64,000 nt of DNA from Schistocerca nitens (Eukaryota; Arthropoda; Insecta; Orthoptera; Acrididae), in assembly GCF_023898315.1 (NCBI RefSeq), contig NC_064614.1, positions 68,956,501 to 69,020,500 of the forward strand, written 5' to 3'. A program made the translations under genes and the position numbers. Positions 63,692 through 64,000 of this stretch are shown in pieces. The notes beneath the pieces were generated by a model, which searched no databases, had not been told where the DNA came from, and saw only the letters and a list, made by a program, of their open reading frames with translations. Each line of letters opens with the position of its first letter. The first letter of the stretch is position 1.

Positions 63692-64000
63692 TGTCATCTA
63701 TAGCAAACATTACATAGTGTCTGGGCTTTTTTGTGGCCACTTAACGACGTGCAAAAAGAGCATTCATGCACAAGACCGTCATACAACTAATAATCTGAAA
63801 TATGCTGTGAAACAAAGTTTCATTCAAATTACTCTAATAAGGCTGCGAAAAATGTCGCAGAGAACCTGGCACCATGTCACCCTTTGCCAAGAGAATGACG
63901 GTGTGCAGACTGATCGTTAGGATAAGTAATGGTTCATGTCTTTACAGAACTCCTCTAAAGGTTTGTTGTTTATGATACAGATTTAAGTTTAGGGGCTTCT
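63692..64000. other. Unassigned sequence
   Basis: No feature was recognised up to the window end. Confidence 0.35.

Overview
The window looks like transposon-dominated nuclear DNA of an orthopteran insect, most likely a Schistocerca-type grasshopper. That is an inference, mainly from many dispersed copies of a tRNA-headed SINE with the core ttaggttagttaggtttaag, which I know as very abundant in locust genomes, and from the mix of Tc1/mariner, RTE-like and CR1-like elements. I found no host protein-coding gene, no genuine tRNA or rRNA gene, no operon, no CRISPR array and no provirus with gag/pol. Nearly everything recognisable is a transposable element or its relic. ORF starts at TTG/GTG/CTG were not trusted; starts given here are ATG unless stated.

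Layout. 0-15 kb: SINEs, an identical 260-bp tandem duplication carrying a TATA box, paired TA arrays with inverted flanks, a Tc1-like element (4278-5698), a 490-bp solo LTR with a perfect 5-bp duplication (7789-8278), an RTE-like LINE on the minus strand (9451-11030), and a CpG-rich block with POU/SOX-like sites (14430-14830). 15-25 kb: a second, uninterrupted copy of the Tc1-like element (15160-16585), a cluster of tRNA SINEs, a CR1-like LINE (18890-21425), a mariner end, and a tandem SINE pair that contains 41 bp matching the nearby LINE. 25-33 kb: a SINE inside another SINE; a mariner-like element (26280-29477) whose two 294-bp TIRs were hit by a SINE on one side and a solo LTR on the other; an RTE-like LINE split by a SINE. 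33-45 kb: a 5S-rRNA-derived SINE, a Tc1 relic split by a SINE, and LINE fragments. 45-64 kb: a TTAA-flanked Kolobok-like deletion derivative with an open 92-codon ORF, several Tc1/mariner relics, the longest RTE-like ORF (57812-59014), and a stack of three Tc1 families (59212-61890).

How the parts relate. Insertion order can be read from target-site duplications (TSDs). LINE machinery presumably mobilised the SINEs (TSDs of 8-17 bp). The only DNA transposase gene without an obvious lesion is that of the element at 15160-16585. The most notable items are the 41-bp LINE patch in a SINE, the reciprocal TIR interruption that supplies its own empty-site control, the open ORF of the Kolobok-like derivative, SINE families that share heads but differ in tails, and the CpG-rich block as a candidate regulatory element in otherwise repetitive DNA.
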